Source of the DNA: Nicotiana tabacum | Lineage: Eukaryota; Streptophyta; Magnoliopsida; Solanales; Solanaceae | Assembly (NCBI RefSeq): GCF_000715075.1 | Contig: NC_134095.1 | Location: forward strand, 66,469,990 to 66,533,989 | Reading direction: 5' to 3' | Length of the DNA: 64,000 bases | Shown: positions 1 to 12,317 of the stretch, piece by piece | How positions within the stretch are numbered: position 1 is the first letter of the stretch | How the letters are laid out: each line of letters opens with the position of its first letter | The notes under the pieces: generated by a model | What the model saw: the letters and a program-made list of their open reading frames with translations, nothing else | Databases searched by the model: none | What the model was told of the DNA's origin: nothing | Made by a program: the position numbers and the translations under genes

Positions 1-2
1 AA

Positions 3-890
3 CATGCAATCTACTATTTGAGCAAAAAGTTCACAAGCTACGAGGCCAAATACACCTTGTTGGAGAGAACTTGCTGCACTATAACTTGGGTTGCTCAGAA
101 GCTGAGGCATTACTTGCTGGCCTACACCACCTACCTCATTACCAGGTTGGACCCTTTAAAGTACATATTCCAGAAACCAATGCCCACTGAGAGGTTAGCA
201 AAATGGCAGATCTTGCTCACTGAATTTGACATAGTCTACGTCACTCGCACGACAATGAAAGCCCAGGCATTAGCAGATCACTTGGCTGAAAACTCGGTTG
301 ATGATGAATACCAACCTTTAAAAACCTACTTCCCTGATGAAGATGTGAAGTCAGTTGAGGCAATATCCGAGGACACCAATGCTTGTAAAATGTTCTTTGA
401 TGGAGCGGTAAACGCAAAAGGCGTTGGAATTGGGGCAATTTTGATCTCACCCACTAGTCAACATTATCCAGCCATAGCCAGGCTTCGGATTTTCTGCACA
501 AACAACATTGTCAAGTATGAAGCTTGCATTATTGGTATGAACATGGCAATCGACCAAGATGTAGAAGAACTGTTAATCATGGGAGACTCAGATTTGATTA
601 TCCGACAAGCTCAAGGAGAATGGGAAACCTGAGATGTCAAGCTTATTCCTTATAAGCAACATGTGGAAGAACTTGGCAAGCGATTCAAGTCGATAGAGTT
701 CAGGTACATCCCTCGTTGCCACAATGAACTAGCTGATGCACTTGCCACTTTGGCCTCGATGCTGCCATACCCAGGAAATGCCCACATTGATCCCTTGGAA
801 ATCCAAATCAGGGAAATACATGACTACTGTAATACGGCTGAGGCAGAACCAAATTTTCAGCCATGGTATCATGACTTAAAAGATTTTTGA
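3..890 (+). pseudogene. Ogre-1 pol fragment: RT-linked RNase H tail plus second (archaeal-type) RNase H
   Basis: The frame is already open at the left edge, so this is the inside of a polyprotein. Roughly the first 100 residues are the end of the RT-linked RNase H (motifs YYLSKKFTSY and WQILLTEFD), which would degrade the RNA strand during reverse transcription. From about residue 118 a second RNase H follows (FFDGAVNAKGVGIGAIL, MGDSDLII, and HNELADALA after the stop). In Ogre-2 the catalytic-glutamate segment reads AEYEAC; here it reads VKYEAC, so the acidic residue is apparently lysine. An in-frame TGA lies at 630-632, and a T-run at 884-888 is where the frame shifts into the integrase frame. 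The product would be truncated and inactive. Confidence 0.88.
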
Positions 891-2056
891 AAACCAAAGA
901 ATACCTCGGGCAAGCCAGTAGAGACCAAAAGAGAACCATTAGACGGCACGCAAGTGGTTTCTTCTTGAGCGGTGATATCTTGTAAAAAAGGACTCTGGAT
1001 CTCAACTTGTTAAGATGTGTTGATACCGAGGAAGCTAGGAGAATCATGTATGAAGTGCACGCAGGAGTGTGCGGACCCCACATGCACGGGTATGTTTTGG
1101 CAAAGAAAATCCTCCGAGCAGGCTACTACTGGATGACCATGGAAAGAGACTGCTTCAGTTTTGTTCGGAAGTGTCATCAGTGTCAAGTGCACGGTGATTT
1201 GATTCATGCACCTCTCATAAAACTGCATCCCATATCAGCGCCTTGGCCATTTGTTGCCTGGGGCATGGACGTCATTGGGCCAATCGAGCCTAAAGCCTCA
1301 AATGAGCATAGATTCATACTGGCTGTCATCGACTATTTTACTAAATGGGTTGAAGCGATCACTCTCAAATCCGCCACCAAGAAAGTTGTGGTAGATTTTG
1401 TGCACTCCAATCTTATCTGCCGTTTCGGTATCCCTGCAACTATTATCATAGACAATGCTGCAAACTTGAATAGTCATTTGATGGGGGAGATATGCGAACA
1501 ATTCAAGATAACGCATCAGAATTCTACTCCCTATCGCCCTAAAGCCAGTGGTGCCGTCGAAGCAGCAAACAAGAACATCAAAAAGATTTTGAGAAAGATG
1601 ATCCAAAGTTCCATGCAGTGACATGAAAAGTTGCCTTTTGCATTGTTGGGATATCGCACTACGGTGCGCACATAGATCGGAGCAACCCCGTATCTTTTGG
1701 TTTATGGCACTGAAGCTGTAATACCTATGAAAGTCAAAATCCCTTCTCTCCGGATCATTGTGGAAGCTGAAATTGAAGACAGTGAGTGGGTCAAAACCCA
1801 TTTGGAACAACTGACCCTGATCGATGAAAAACGGATGGCCGCAGTTTGCCACGGGCAGTTGTATCAACAAAGAATCGTTCTAAGGCGTATTCTTCCCCAT
1901 CATCAGGAAGCAAAAGGGAAATTTGCTCCCAATTGGAAAGGCCCATACATCATCAGAAAGATATTGCCTAGAGGAGCATTGTACTTGGGAGACATTGAAG
2001 GAAATGATCCCGAAGCAGCTGTAAATGCAGATGCAGTCAAAAGGTACTATGTCTAA
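887..2056 (+). pseudogene. Ogre-1 integrase (pol C-terminus), broken
   Basis: This would insert the cDNA copy into the host chromosome. The zinc-binding H-H-C-C region is at about 1034-1195 (ending CHQCQ). The catalytic core has its first Asp in GMDVIGPI (about 1264), the second in IIIDNAANLNS (about 1450) and the Glu in GAVEAANKNIKKIL (about 1558). A C-terminal segment ends KRYYV before TAA at 2054-2056. It lies in the frame following the shift near 886. Stops interrupt it at 983-985 (TAA), 1619-1621 (TGA) and 1673-1675 (TAG). Downstream of each stop the same frame resumes recognisable integrase, so these are point lesions. No chromodomain is seen, as expected for Tat/Ogre. Confidence 0.9.
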
Positions 2057-2218
2057 TCTTTCTGCAGTGACAACATTGCACGATTGGGATGACGAAGGCT
2101 TTCATTCTTGCTACCCCAAACACTCCAATCCTTTGCTAACCTATTGAGCTGTTTGCTTTTCTTTCATTACCCTCTTTGGAACTCGAAGATGTTTGTAAAA
2201 AAAACAAAATGTTTCCCT

Positions 2219-2278
2219 GAACTACGTTCGACTTGATTTCGAAAGGATACATAGGCAGCCTCTCTCTGGGGTTCAGTC
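2219..2278 (+). promoter_or_regulatory. Ogre repeated cis motif, copy 1
   Basis: GAACTACG, then a TGATTTC block, then GGATACATAGGCAGCCTC and GGGTTCAGTC. Lies about 160 bp after the integrase stop of Ogre-1. Role unknown. Confidence 0.75.
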
Positions 2279-2495
2279 ACACCAAAAGAAAAATCCAATT
2301 TCCCCCAAAAGTGAAACTGGGGCAGATTTTATAATGGTTCGGCAATGAGCCCACCGGAATGGTTCCAAAGTTGTAATTCCATCCAGATTCTTTTTACCCA
2401 AACCTTGTTCAAGTCCTTCTGATCAATTGGTGAAAGGTTTTCAAAATCAAAGAATGTAGTTGTTTGGATCCGATGCAGTCATGATGAGAAATAAA

Positions 2496-2690
2496 ATGAG
2501 AGAGTCTTATTGGTGAAAACTTACGGGCACCGTAAGGAGATGATAAGAAGAGAAATTAAAAATGAGAGAGTCTTGTTAGTGAAAACTCGTAAAGAGCACT
2601 ATAAGGCAATGGTGAGAAGAGAAATGAGAGAGGTCGATTGATGAAAACCCACAAAGGGCGCCGTTGATCGAAAAGGAGAACCCCTCATCA
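2496..2690 (+). repeat. Three-copy degenerate tandem repeat, about 62-66 bp
   Basis: The anchor ATGAGAGAG recurs at 2496, 2562 and 2624. Each copy is followed by a TGAAAAC segment and a GCAC/GCGC-containing stretch. It lies in the 3' non-coding region of Ogre-1. No function is evident. Confidence 0.7.
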
Positions 2691-3590
2691 CCACTGGTAC
2701 TGAAAGGGTCCTGGCAAGGTTTCTCGGTTTAAAAACACGGGTAGCAATGGGTATGTGAGAAGTTGGATAGTTGTGTAGATTGGGTATCCAGTCCAAGAAG
2801 TATGTCATGTCTATTGAAGTCTGCATGCACCCCAAATAAGTTTGTCCTTCTTCCCCGAAAGGGACACTCCTCCTTAAATTCATTTTCCTGTCCTTTGTTT
2901 ACTTTTCCTTGAATCCTCATTCGGTCTAACTTTTGTTCTGAAACTAATGCAAATAAAAGGTGGCAAGATTGGTTTTACAGGGTTCTGCTTAATAAAAGCC
3001 AAGCCAAATAAAAGTACCCAGCCTCAGCGGGTGCATCAAGTCAATCCCGACTGGCCATGATGACTGATGCTCTAAAATCGGAGTTTACTGAAAATGAAAA
3101 GAAATCCAAAGTCAAAGCCCCTAGAGGCAGAATAAAGTGAAAGGGCCAAATCCTATAAGCCGTCATGAGAAATTTTGAAAAGTTGAATTCCTCGGTTTTA
3201 GGATAAAAGATCAATCTTAAGAAAAGCCAGCAAGCAACAAAGGTTCTCACCAAAAGAGTTGGGCCGAGATCAAGGGATCAAAAACAATGAAGGCCACAAA
3301 ACCAACCACCGTTTCAAACTAACAATTGTTCTTTGTTTGAAAAGTTGAAACAGGTGCAATCCAAAGTAACTGTGCGAGAAGCAGGTGCAACCAAAAGGGA
3401 AAAGATGCGCAAAGATCTAGAAGCAGCTTGCCACAACAACCACTCCAAAAAGAGAAGTTTACTCCAAGTTTCTTTCCCGCATTTTATTGAAAAATGAGGT
3501 GAAAAATGAAAAAAAAGAGAAAAAGAAATAAGAAGAAAATCCAAAAATGATAGCTTAGGACTCCTAACCTCAATCTTTTATGTCTTTTAC

Positions 3591-4433
3591 CAACATTAGG
3601 GCTCCAATCCCTGAGTTGAGATTTTAGACATAGGGCCTCCATTCCCTAGTCTCCTTTTGCCAACTTTAGGGCTCCAACCCCTGAGTTGAGATTTTAGACA
3701 TAGGGCCTCTATTCCCTAGTCTCCTTTTGCCAACATTAGGGCTCCAACCCCTGAGTTGAGATTTTTAGACGTAGGGCCTCCATTCCCTAGTCTCCTTTTG
3801 CCAACTTTAGGGCTCCAACCCCTAAGTTGAGATTTTAGACATAGGGCCTCCATTCCCTAGTCTCCTTTTGCCAACATTAGGGCTCCAACCCCTGAGTTGA
3901 GATTTTTAGACGTAGGGCCTCCATTCCCTAGTCGCCTTTTACCAACATTAGGGATCCAATCCCTAAGTTGAGATTTTAGACATAGGGCCCTCATTCCCTA
4001 GTCGCCTCTTACCAACATTAGGGCTCCAATCCCTGAGTTGAGATTTTAGACATAGGGTCTCCATTCCCTAGTCGCCTCTTTCCAACATTAGGGATCCAAT
4101 CCTTGAGTTGAGATTTTTAGATATAGGGCCTCCATTCTCTAGTCGCCTTTTACCAACATTAGGGCTCCAATCCCTGAGTTGAGATTTTAGACATAGGGCC
4201 TCCATTCCCTAGTCGCCTTTTGCCAATATTAGGGCTCCAATCCCTGAGTTGAGATTTTAGACATAGCGCCTCCATTCCCTAGTCGTCTTTTGCCAACATT
4301 ACGGCTCCAATCCCTGAGTTGAGATTTTAGACATGGGGATTCCATTCCCTAGTCGCCTTTTGCTAACATTAGGTCTCCAATCCCTGAGTTGAGTTTTTAG
4401 ATATAGGGCTCCACTCCCTAATCTTTCCTCTTA
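3591..4433 (+). repeat. 12-copy, about 70 bp minisatellite in Ogre-1 3' region
   Basis: Units begin CAACATTAGGG or CAACTTTAGGG at 3591, 3661, 3731, 3802, 3872, 3943, 4013, 4083, 4154, 4224, 4294 and 4364 (spacing 70-71). Each carries CCCTGAGTTGAGATTTTAGA and CCATTCCCTAGTC. The ATT/TTT variants alternate in the first half, and copies 3661-3801 closely match 3802-3942. That gives a 141 bp higher-order unit, pointing to recent local duplication. The array lies between integrase and polypurine tract; such arrays are common in this region of Ogre elements. Confidence 0.95.
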
Positions 4434-5166
4434 AAGACACAATCCTTACTTTATTGCTTTCAATAGAGAAACAATGTAAATTTTAGCTACAAATAACTCA
4501 CGAAATTTTCCTAGAGAAACTGGGGCAGAAAAATTTCGTTTGTTTGTTTGTTTTGGTGTCTGAGCAGGTTTTACCTCGAGGCACATGATTCGAGCTGGCC
4601 AAAAGAATGAGTCTCAATCTAGAATAAAGAAAAGAAGGAAAAGAACAAAAGAAGTAAATTCAAAAGGTTGAAGCGGAGAAAGATGCAGACTACTCAAGAT
4701 ATGATTGAAGTCACAAGCTTCGCATGTCCTGCCTTGATCAAACTGAAGAAAGAACCAGCACCTACAGCTGACGAGCATCAAGATTCAGATTGGAGTCCAC
4801 AGCAAGAACCAACTAAGACTCAAGATCAAGCTTCAAGAGATTTATAGATAGGAATCTTGTAACTTGTAGTTGATAGGCTCAGCTAGCTTAGCTTTTTTAC
4901 TTTCCATTTTGGTGCAATAAGGAGCTCAGCAAGCAGAAACAGCAGTAACAACAGTGAAATCACAATTTTCCCGGTAGTCCCAGCTACCAAAACTTCCAGA
5001 ACTACACTGACCTAATTCCTTTATAGCTAAGGATATGTAGGCAACCTCCGAAGCAAGGTTGGGTCGGGCTTTTTCAAAAGATGCCTCTCATGGAGTTTCA
5101 AATGGGCAAAAATCCCTCATAATCGCTCATTTTATCTTTGTCTGAAAACCCTTCGTGTCTCCGAGC
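4434..5166 (+). other. Ogre-1 3' non-coding region, distal part
   Basis: No coding frame is evident. It holds a second copy of the GAACTAC...GATATGTAGGCAACCTC motif (from 4999) and purine-rich sequence leading into the polypurine tract. Confidence 0.6.
4999..5068 (+). promoter_or_regulatory. Ogre repeated cis motif, copy 2
   Basis: GAACTACAC, TAATTC, then GGATATGTAGGCAACCTC and GGTTGGGTCGGG. About 100 bp before the polypurine tract of Ogre-1. Confidence 0.7.
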
Positions 5167-5179
5167 AAAGAGGGGCATC
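5167..5179 (+). promoter_or_regulatory. Ogre-1 polypurine tract before 3' LTR
   Basis: AAAGAGGGG at 5167-5175 is followed by CATC and then the LTR start TGTGAGCC. A purine run directly upstream of the 3' LTR is where plus-strand DNA synthesis is primed. Confidence 0.75.
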
Positions 5180-6297
5180 TGTGAGCCCGCAATTTTTTCC
5201 CCACATGGATTACTCCTATAGAATTCCAATAATTAGGTTTCTTCTTTTCATTATTTATTATTTTAGGGATTTCTTAGAATTTTTATTTAATTGTCTGCAT
5301 TTTGTGCATGTTTAAGTTTTATTTAAATTATGAAAAATACAAAAAATAATATATCATGCATTGTATTTAGGATTTATTTTTACATTTTTAGGATTAATTA
5401 ATTAATTATTCGCTTTATTAAAAATAAAAATTACAAAAATGGCCAATTTCTACATGTTTTCTTTTTATTTTTAAGTTATTGATTTTTCTCTTTTAATTTA
5501 GGATCAAGTAGCTTTTACAATTTTTATAATTAATTAATTAGTTTAATCTCACACTCTAGGTAATTTAGGATTTTTAATTATTAGGATTTTTAATTAAAAA
5601 GGGGGAAAAAGAAAGAAAAGAAAAGAGTTTGAAAATAAAAGAAAAAGGGTTTTATTTTTCCAGAATTGGGTCCCCAAAAGAGCCCAAAATTCGACCTAAA
5701 TCAGCCCAAACCCGTCTCCAGATCCAAGCCCAAGTTCTACCCAACCCGGTCCACCCCGTATAACTCCCAAACGACCCCGTTTTACCTCAAGATTGATCTC
5801 AACCATTGGATCTTCATCATCCAACGGCCCATAACTATTTTGTCCTTCAGTATAATACTGTCCGAATAGAGCCTACACCCAACCAAACTCCTCCATTCAC
5901 CCCTCATTTCTCTGAGACCCAAACCCTAGCCGCCCTTATATTCCACCGCCGCTCCGTCGCAAACCACCCACCGAAAATCGCCTCATGGCGGTTCCGGTGG
6001 TCCAATCGACCCCAAATTTACACCCCGAACTCCCCTTCACCTCCTCATTCCCAACCTTTAATTAGCTTCCCTCGAATTCCTTTCAATTTGTTCGAATCTT
6101 AGATCAAAATCACGGCCCAAAACTTGAACCGTTCCAAATCATTTCAAATTCACATCCTATGATGCTTACCCCTATCTGAATCCCAAACCACCATTAGCCC
6201 CTTTCGAATCAGCCCCGAGTTCCTCGAATTTGAAATCTCGTGACCCTGGAAGAACCCTAATTTTCTTTCTTTATTTTTTTGGGTTGTATTTGGTCGA

Positions 6298-6367
6298 ATG
6301 GACTTAAAGCCTTCATTAATCGACTGTTCTTGTTAAGAACAGTCGATTAATGTTGTTCAAAGTCCAT
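6298..6367. other. Long foldback (hairpin) inside Ogre-1 LTR
   Basis: Arms 6314-6331 and 6335-6352 are perfect 18-bp reverse complements (core CATTAATCGACTGTTCTT) around a 3-nt loop. After a short mismatched stretch, an outer 8-bp ATGGACTT/AAGTCCAT pair (6298-6305 with 6360-6367) extends it. Confidence 0.9.
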
Positions 6368-7255
6368 ATTAGACCTCAAGATATTTGGACAAACCTATGT
6401 TTTGATACAGCTTTGATTTCAATCGGGTAAAATCCTTTTCTCTTTCTTTTTGATTGCTTAATTTTGGTTTTTGTTTCTTCTATGCATGTTTTATTTTTCC
6501 TTTATGTTTTAGCAGCATGTTAGGTTTCTTCTCTTTTCCCTCTGATTTGTTAATTATTCTGTCCATCCGTTAGTTAAAGCATGTTCAGGCTCATTTAGGA
6601 TTCCTGTTGGATTTTCTTTTGCTTTATTGTTATTGCTTTGATCCCTCTCTGCATATCTGAGTACCCTTGCTTTGGCACCATATTTGTAGGAATGTTTAGT
6701 TTTAGATTTTTTATTCCTTTGTTCCACATTGTTTGTTTAATTCCATCTTAATCAAAGCATGTTTTAGTCAAGTTTATGCTAATTAGTTTAGTTGTCATTG
6801 CATTATCATGTATGCTTCTTCAATTGATACCACTACTGCTATCGGTATTTGTTCAAGCTTAGCTCTCATTTAGGCTTAATCAGAATAGCTTTCCGATTTT
6901 ACTGATTAGTTAGTTTAGATTACAATATCATCTCGAATCAAATACTTGGGTCTTTTCTTTGTGTTTTGCATATACTTGGTTGGATGTGAAGATCAGTAGA
7001 ACTTTAGGGAGTTTATTTGAATTAAAAGAGTTTAGGTAAAACTGAAATAAGCAGTAACTAAAAGGGTAAAATTAAATTTTTACTTAGGCTAAGATCAGAA
7101 AATTCTAGAACTTAGGACAACTGTCCTTATCCTTAGCCAATAGTGATATTGGATAAGAGGAAAAGGACATATAACTGTCAAAAGAGGCTGTACTATTCTG
7201 AAATTTAGGAATTTAGGTCAGAATATTCCCTTTTGATGCCATTTTTCTTGCACAC

Positions 7256-7265
7256 TTTATAAAGG
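7256..7265 (+). promoter_or_regulatory. Probable TATA box of Ogre-1 LTR
   Basis: TTTATAAAGG is followed by an ACTCACTCACACACGG leader-like segment. It lies at an LTR position similar to the clear TATA box in Ogre-2 (CTATAAAAGG, 52176). Confidence 0.55.
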
Positions 7266-10009
7266 AAACATCACTCACTCACACACGGAGATTCTCATGC
7301 ATTTTTACCCGCAAATTTTCTGAAAAGGTTTCATTTTCTTCCCTGAAAGGCTTCATACTCAAAAAATATTTCTGTAAACATCAAAAATCTCTTGCTATTC
7401 CAATCTTTGAAACATGGTTTGAAATAAAACATTCTTAGCCGGATCTGTGGGATTTCAAGCTGATTCTTAGCCTTTTAGTTTTGGGTCTTTGATTCATTTC
7501 TGGGTCTGTTGCTGCTGTTCTGCTTGGCAATGTTGAAGTTGGGTTTTCTAGCTACTTCTAGTTTTCTTGAATTTTATTTGGTCATTTCTTTTTCAGTCAA
7601 CACTTTAGTTTCCAGGTATGTACAATGTCTACCTTAAATGAAATCAGTTTTGTGCTAAAAATCTGCATTTAGGACTTGTCTAATTAGCTGATCTTTGTGC
7701 TTTGGTCTGGAAATCATGAATATTTTAAATAATTAGGTTATGTTGTAGTATTACATGATTGCTTGAAATATGAAGTCTGTAGAGATGTATTACTAAATAG
7801 CGTATGTGTATGCATTTGTGAAATCCATGTCCAAAGCTTCTTTTCTGTAGCAGCACAACAGGGAAGTGAATCTGCCCTTCCAAGTGGTCAAATTTGCCTC
7901 CTTTTCAGTGCAGAACATTCTGGATTTTTATTCAGCATATGTTCATACTATTTCCCCTCTCTTATAGCAGCACAAAAAGACAGTGAATCTGACCCTTTAA
8001 ATGGTCAGATTCATCCCTTAAATAATGCATAATAGTCTTAATTCCTTCAGTATATGTTTAAGTCATTTCCCCTTTCCCTCTTTCCTCCTTTACTGAAGTG
8101 AAAGCCCCCGATTAAATCATGGTTTGGAGATTTTTGCATGTCCATAAGGTTGACCTTGAACATGTTTAGATATATGGACAACATTATCGTTCCTTTATTC
8201 ACTTTAGTATTAGGACTAACTTGGCAACATTGTAGGTCCTTTCTGGAAATATGCTTTTGTGAGTCTGACCCTTCCCACATTGTCGAATTCATGAAAATCT
8301 TGGTTCACTCAAGGTTGAAGTAGTGGCAGCTTAGGAATTTCCTGCTTTTCATTTTGTTGCAATTTAGTTTAAGATATTAATGTAGTTCATATTTTGTACC
8401 TTATTCAGTTCTGGAATATGTAATAAATTGGACTGGACCTTTATAAACTTATAGACTAGTTAATGTAGTTGAGAATTCATGATGAGTTTAGAAGTAACTG
8501 GTGACATGATAATAACAGCTGTTTGCGTGGATGTTTTGTTTTCCAAATCAGTTTTGAGTAGAGAAGTATCTTCGAGCATGTTAAATTGAGTTTCAGGCCT
8601 ATAAATTCATTGCATAATGGTCGATTTTTAGTTGTGTTGTTTAGTCAAAAAATCGGTCTAGTTTGGGCTTGGTTGATAAAACAACCCAGTTGAAGCTTAA
8701 ACCAGCTTTGGACACTCCAGGCTATTGGGTTTCAGATTTGACCCATTGAAATTCGAATTGGATTAACAATCCAATGTTGCCCACTGTTCATTTTTTCCTT
8801 TGCAAATCATAGTAGTGTAATTAATCTTCAAGTTTGAAATGCATTTTTAATAGTTTGGGTTTTGATTTTTCTATTTTAAAGCTAGGAGAATTACAATTGT
8901 TGCAAATATGTATTGTGTGAATTTGGACTTCAAAAATGTAAAGGTAGATAGGCCCAGCCGATGCAAATACACAACTGGGCCCGCCTAAATATCCAAGCCC
9001 AATGTGGGCTGTTTGTTCTAGGGCTTGCAGCCCGTGTTTTAAAGCCTCACTGATCTTTGGGCCATTCGTAAGCCCATCTTTTCACCTCCTTCAAACTGAT
9101 TCAGTAGGAGCTGTTCTGGCCCATCCCCTTTTACCCAAAATATTTTAACAACCTTTCTTATTGATTAGTTAGCCTTTGTTGATTTAAGTCCTAAATAGGA
9201 GTATCCTAGGTGACTTTGAATAATTAAGTTCTCTTGTAAAAGGAAACCAATTGAGGTGTGCCATGTTTTAAAAACCTATCACATATGGCCCTCATGAACC
9301 TATTAAAAATCTGTGAATTTGAGGCGTGCTGTGACAAACAAATCCCTAAATACATGACCCTCATATTAGTTTCATAATTTAGACCTAACAAATACCAAAT
9401 ACTTCTAGTTTGCTTTAGGCTCGATTTAGGCTAGTATTGTGATTATATATACGTTCGCGTAACATAATTGCAAATTTAATTCTTAAAAGACTCGAGGTAT
9501 GCGTTCTCGCAACTTCAACCAAATTTTTCTTAATAAATAAATAAAGCGTTATTAATCGTTGACACATTCGCGTGACACGATTTTTTGACGCACCAAAAGA
9601 AAAGAGTATACGTACGCACAACTCAATTCTTTAATTACGAATAAATCAAGTGATTAAAAGCTGTTAAAAAAGGTAAATGCACATAGGTCCTAAAATGAGT
9701 AGTTCGAACAATTAAGCCAAGTATAAATTGCTAAGCGACCGTGCTAGAACCACGGAACTAGGGAATGCGTAATACCTTCTCCCGGGTTAATAGAATTCCT
9801 TGCTTAGAATTTCTGGTTCGCAGACTTCAAAAGGAAAGTCGAAATTTCCTCGATTTGGGATTTTAAATAAACCCGTGACTTGGGACACCATAATAAATAT
9901 TTCAAGTGGCGACTCTGATTAAATAAATAATCCTATTTCGAATAATATCACTTTAATTGGAAAAACTCCCTTATATCCCTCTAGGGGTGTATAAAAAGGA
10001 GGTGTGACA

Positions 10010-11460
10010 GGAATAAGTTATATACTTGAGTTCGTGGCATTATGGGTAAAGTTTATCTTCAAAATATTTCGGAATCCAGGCACGTGGGCCCAAGGGTGAT
10101 TTTTATCGATTTTTCGATCGGGGTTAGAAATTATTATAACTTGGATTACAATGAGTATTTGAGTATATATTAATGAATTTGCATAATTATTGACTAGTTT
10201 TGGAGCGTTAGACATCGATTCGAGTTGTTTGAAGGGCTCAGAAGCCGGTTATGGAACTTCAGAGCGAGGTACGTGTCCTTTCTAACATTGTAAGAGGGAA
10301 TTTACCCCATATGTAAAATAAATCAATATGTGCTCCTATTTGTGGGGGCTTCGTACACACAAGGTGATGAGAGTCCGTGCGTAGCTATTATTATACTTAA
10401 GTTCGGGTAGTCTAGGACCCAAAAACATATTTTACCTGTAATGTTTGAAATCTTGTTGTCAACTAAAAATGCTTAAATCATATCAAACTTTGCAAATAAA
10501 TTTCTAAAAGGCTAGACATCATTTTCTTGACTTTTAAAAGAGAAATTGCCTTTTTCCTTGTATAGTTGCCCCTTGATGAATTCTTGATTGACTGTTTAAT
10601 TGTGTCATCTGTTGTGGAACGGCCCGAACACCTCGGTATATTAAATAGATGCATCTATAGTTCGCGTCATTCGACGCTCTAATAGTGGACAATTTAAATA
10701 TTATGTTGGATCGGGCCTACGACCTCGACATGATTTGCGCATACTTGTATTACTTGCCTTGAAATTCATAAATAATGATATCGCCTCCTTGGTATAAGAT
10801 AAATTGATTAATAATGAAGTATGAATTTAGAAATCTCTTATTACCAAAAGAAATGTTTACTTGCTTCACAATTTCTTTGAATTTGCTGCTATTTTTAATA
10901 AATCCACGACTAATTATATTATTGATGGCCATAGTAAGTGTCGAAGTCGACCTCTCATTACTACTTCTTCGAGGTTAGATTGGATACTTACTGGATACGC
11001 GTTGTTTTCTTACTCATACTACACTTGCTGTATATTTTGTTGTACATGCACATGTATGTTTAGTGGCCTTATAGGAACATCGACGTGATTGATACAGAGA
11101 CTTAGGTGTATTGCATCTTATGAGACGATCCGTAGCCAGCAGAATCTTCTTTAGAGTACTTGTATTTTCCTTTCTGTCCAATTTGTATTCCGGACAGTCA
11201 TTATATGTTATTTTTACTTTCTAGTAGATGCTCATGCACTTGTGACACTGAGTTTTGAGATGATTATGGGATTATTCAACATTGAAATTTCTTAAAAACA
11301 CTATTATTTACTCTGTGAAGTTCACCAATTATTATTTGACTTAAGGAAATTATGATTTCAAAAATTCTAAAATGAGAACCAAATTTTTTATTTATTGATG
11401 GCTTGCCTGACAGTGGTGTCCGACACCATCACGACCTTTAATAATTTTTGGGTCGTGACA
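10010..11460 (+). mobile_element. LTR G: 3' part of a family F/G gypsy LTR
   Basis: This segment is the inverted-orientation relative of solo LTR F. Shared blocks include TTGGAGCGTT near 10200, the GGGGGCT.CGTA.GCAC segment near 10345 and the end GACACCATCACGACC...GGGTCGTGACA (11424-11460). Only the 3' part is present. The upstream part probably lies left of Ogre-1, which would have inserted into it. A GAG-GTACGT donor-like site lies at 10267-10274. Confidence 0.72.
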
Positions 11461-12317
11461 TCAATGTAGTTTGACCAGATGTCTGACACAAATTATTTTT
11501 ATCGACCGACCTTGGTCGGTATTATAAATTATTTTTTAATTATTTTTAAATTACCGACCAAAATTTGGTCGGAAATTTTATTATTCATTTTTTAATTAAT
11601 TTTAAATTACTGACCGAAATCGGTCGGTCTTGTTAAAATATATAATTATACATTTTTATTTAAAATTGTTAGTTCCGGCCGAAATCGGTCGGTATTATTT
11701 AAATAATAAAAATTTAGAATCATAAATTCCGACCAAAGTCGGTCGGTAATTTTGATTTTCTTGGAATTAATATGAACATTTTCGACCGAAGTTGGTCGGT
11801 TTTTTGGGTAATTATTTTCCAGAAAATGACTGTGTTATAGCTGCACCACCTGCCAACAACCAATCATCTATAATGGCAAAATTACATTTCTGCCATTTAA
11901 CCAATAACAACAACAATAACAACAACAACAACAACTATCAAAACTATATTAACAAAACATTATCACCATCTCCATCTCCATCTCCACTAAACTATTTTAA
12001 CAACCAACAATAAAACATTTCACATGTTAAAAATTCAAACATCATTCAATGAGTGTTTTGTACTACATCATCTTCATTTGTACTACTATAGCACTCTATC
12101 GTCGACATGGTTTGAATGATTACCATCTGAGGAAGGCTGATGAGACCGGAGAATCGGGAAAGTACCACTAGCAAGAAGACTGGCTAAATAACCTTGAAGG
12201 ATATTAAATTGTTGGTCCCTCTTTTCTAGCTGAAATTGAAGGGTATCTAACTATTTAAAAAAGAAATTATTTAATTATAGATACTATATAATATATATTT
12301 ATTTGTGTATGTATATA

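Larger units (their letters stand above)
2057..3590 (+). other. Ogre-1 3' non-coding region, proximal part
   Basis: No plausible coding frame follows the integrase stop. A copy of the GAACTAC...GATAC.TAGGC.ACC motif starts at 2219, a short three-copy repeat lies at 2496-2690, and purine-rich text runs from 3040 to 3550. Small open frames on either strand here lack family resemblance and I treat them as chance. A long unique 3' region is normal for Ogre-type elements. Confidence 0.7.
1..10009 (+). mobile_element. Ogre-1: 3' part of a Tat/Ogre-lineage Ty3-gypsy retrotransposon
   Basis: The element enters from the left edge inside the RT-linked RNase H. It continues through a second RNase H, integrase, a 3.1 kb non-coding tail, a polypurine tract and a 4.8 kb 3' LTR starting TGTGAGCC and ending GTGTGACA. 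Two successive RNase H domains and a very long LTR are hallmarks of the Tat/Ogre branch. The coding part has three in-frame stops in the integrase half, one in the RNase H half and at least one frameshift, so it is dead. The 5' half and any matching target duplication lie outside the window; the five bases after the LTR are GGAAT. It appears to have inserted into LTR G, whose 3' part follows directly. Confidence 0.9.
5180..10009 (+). repeat. Ogre-1 3' LTR (about 4.83 kb)
   Basis: It starts TGTGAGCCCGC after the polypurine tract and ends GGTGTGACA. It matches the Ogre-2 5' LTR at the start (TGTGAGC.CG..ATTTTT), and near the end in AAGCGACCGTGCTAGAACC, the CCCGGGTTAA block and the final GGGGTGTA..AAAAGGAGGTGTGACA. 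The inner text is AT-rich and non-coding; small open frames (such as 5666-6102 and 7763-8032) are not conserved protein. It carries a TATA box at 7256 and a 70-nt foldback at 6298-6367. Confidence 0.88.

Noticed and set aside
3591..4433. Regular repeats that might suggest a CRISPR array
   Set aside because: Units are fully tandem with no unique spacers, and the context is a plant retrotransposon.
3591..4433. TTAGGG-like words that could hint at interstitial telomere repeats
   Set aside because: They occur once per 70-bp unit, not as a tandem heptamer.
11792..12013. 73-codon open frame with Asn and Ser-Pro runs
   Set aside because: It is built from an AAC trinucleotide run and a TCTCCA repeat inside non-coding CACTA-like DNA.
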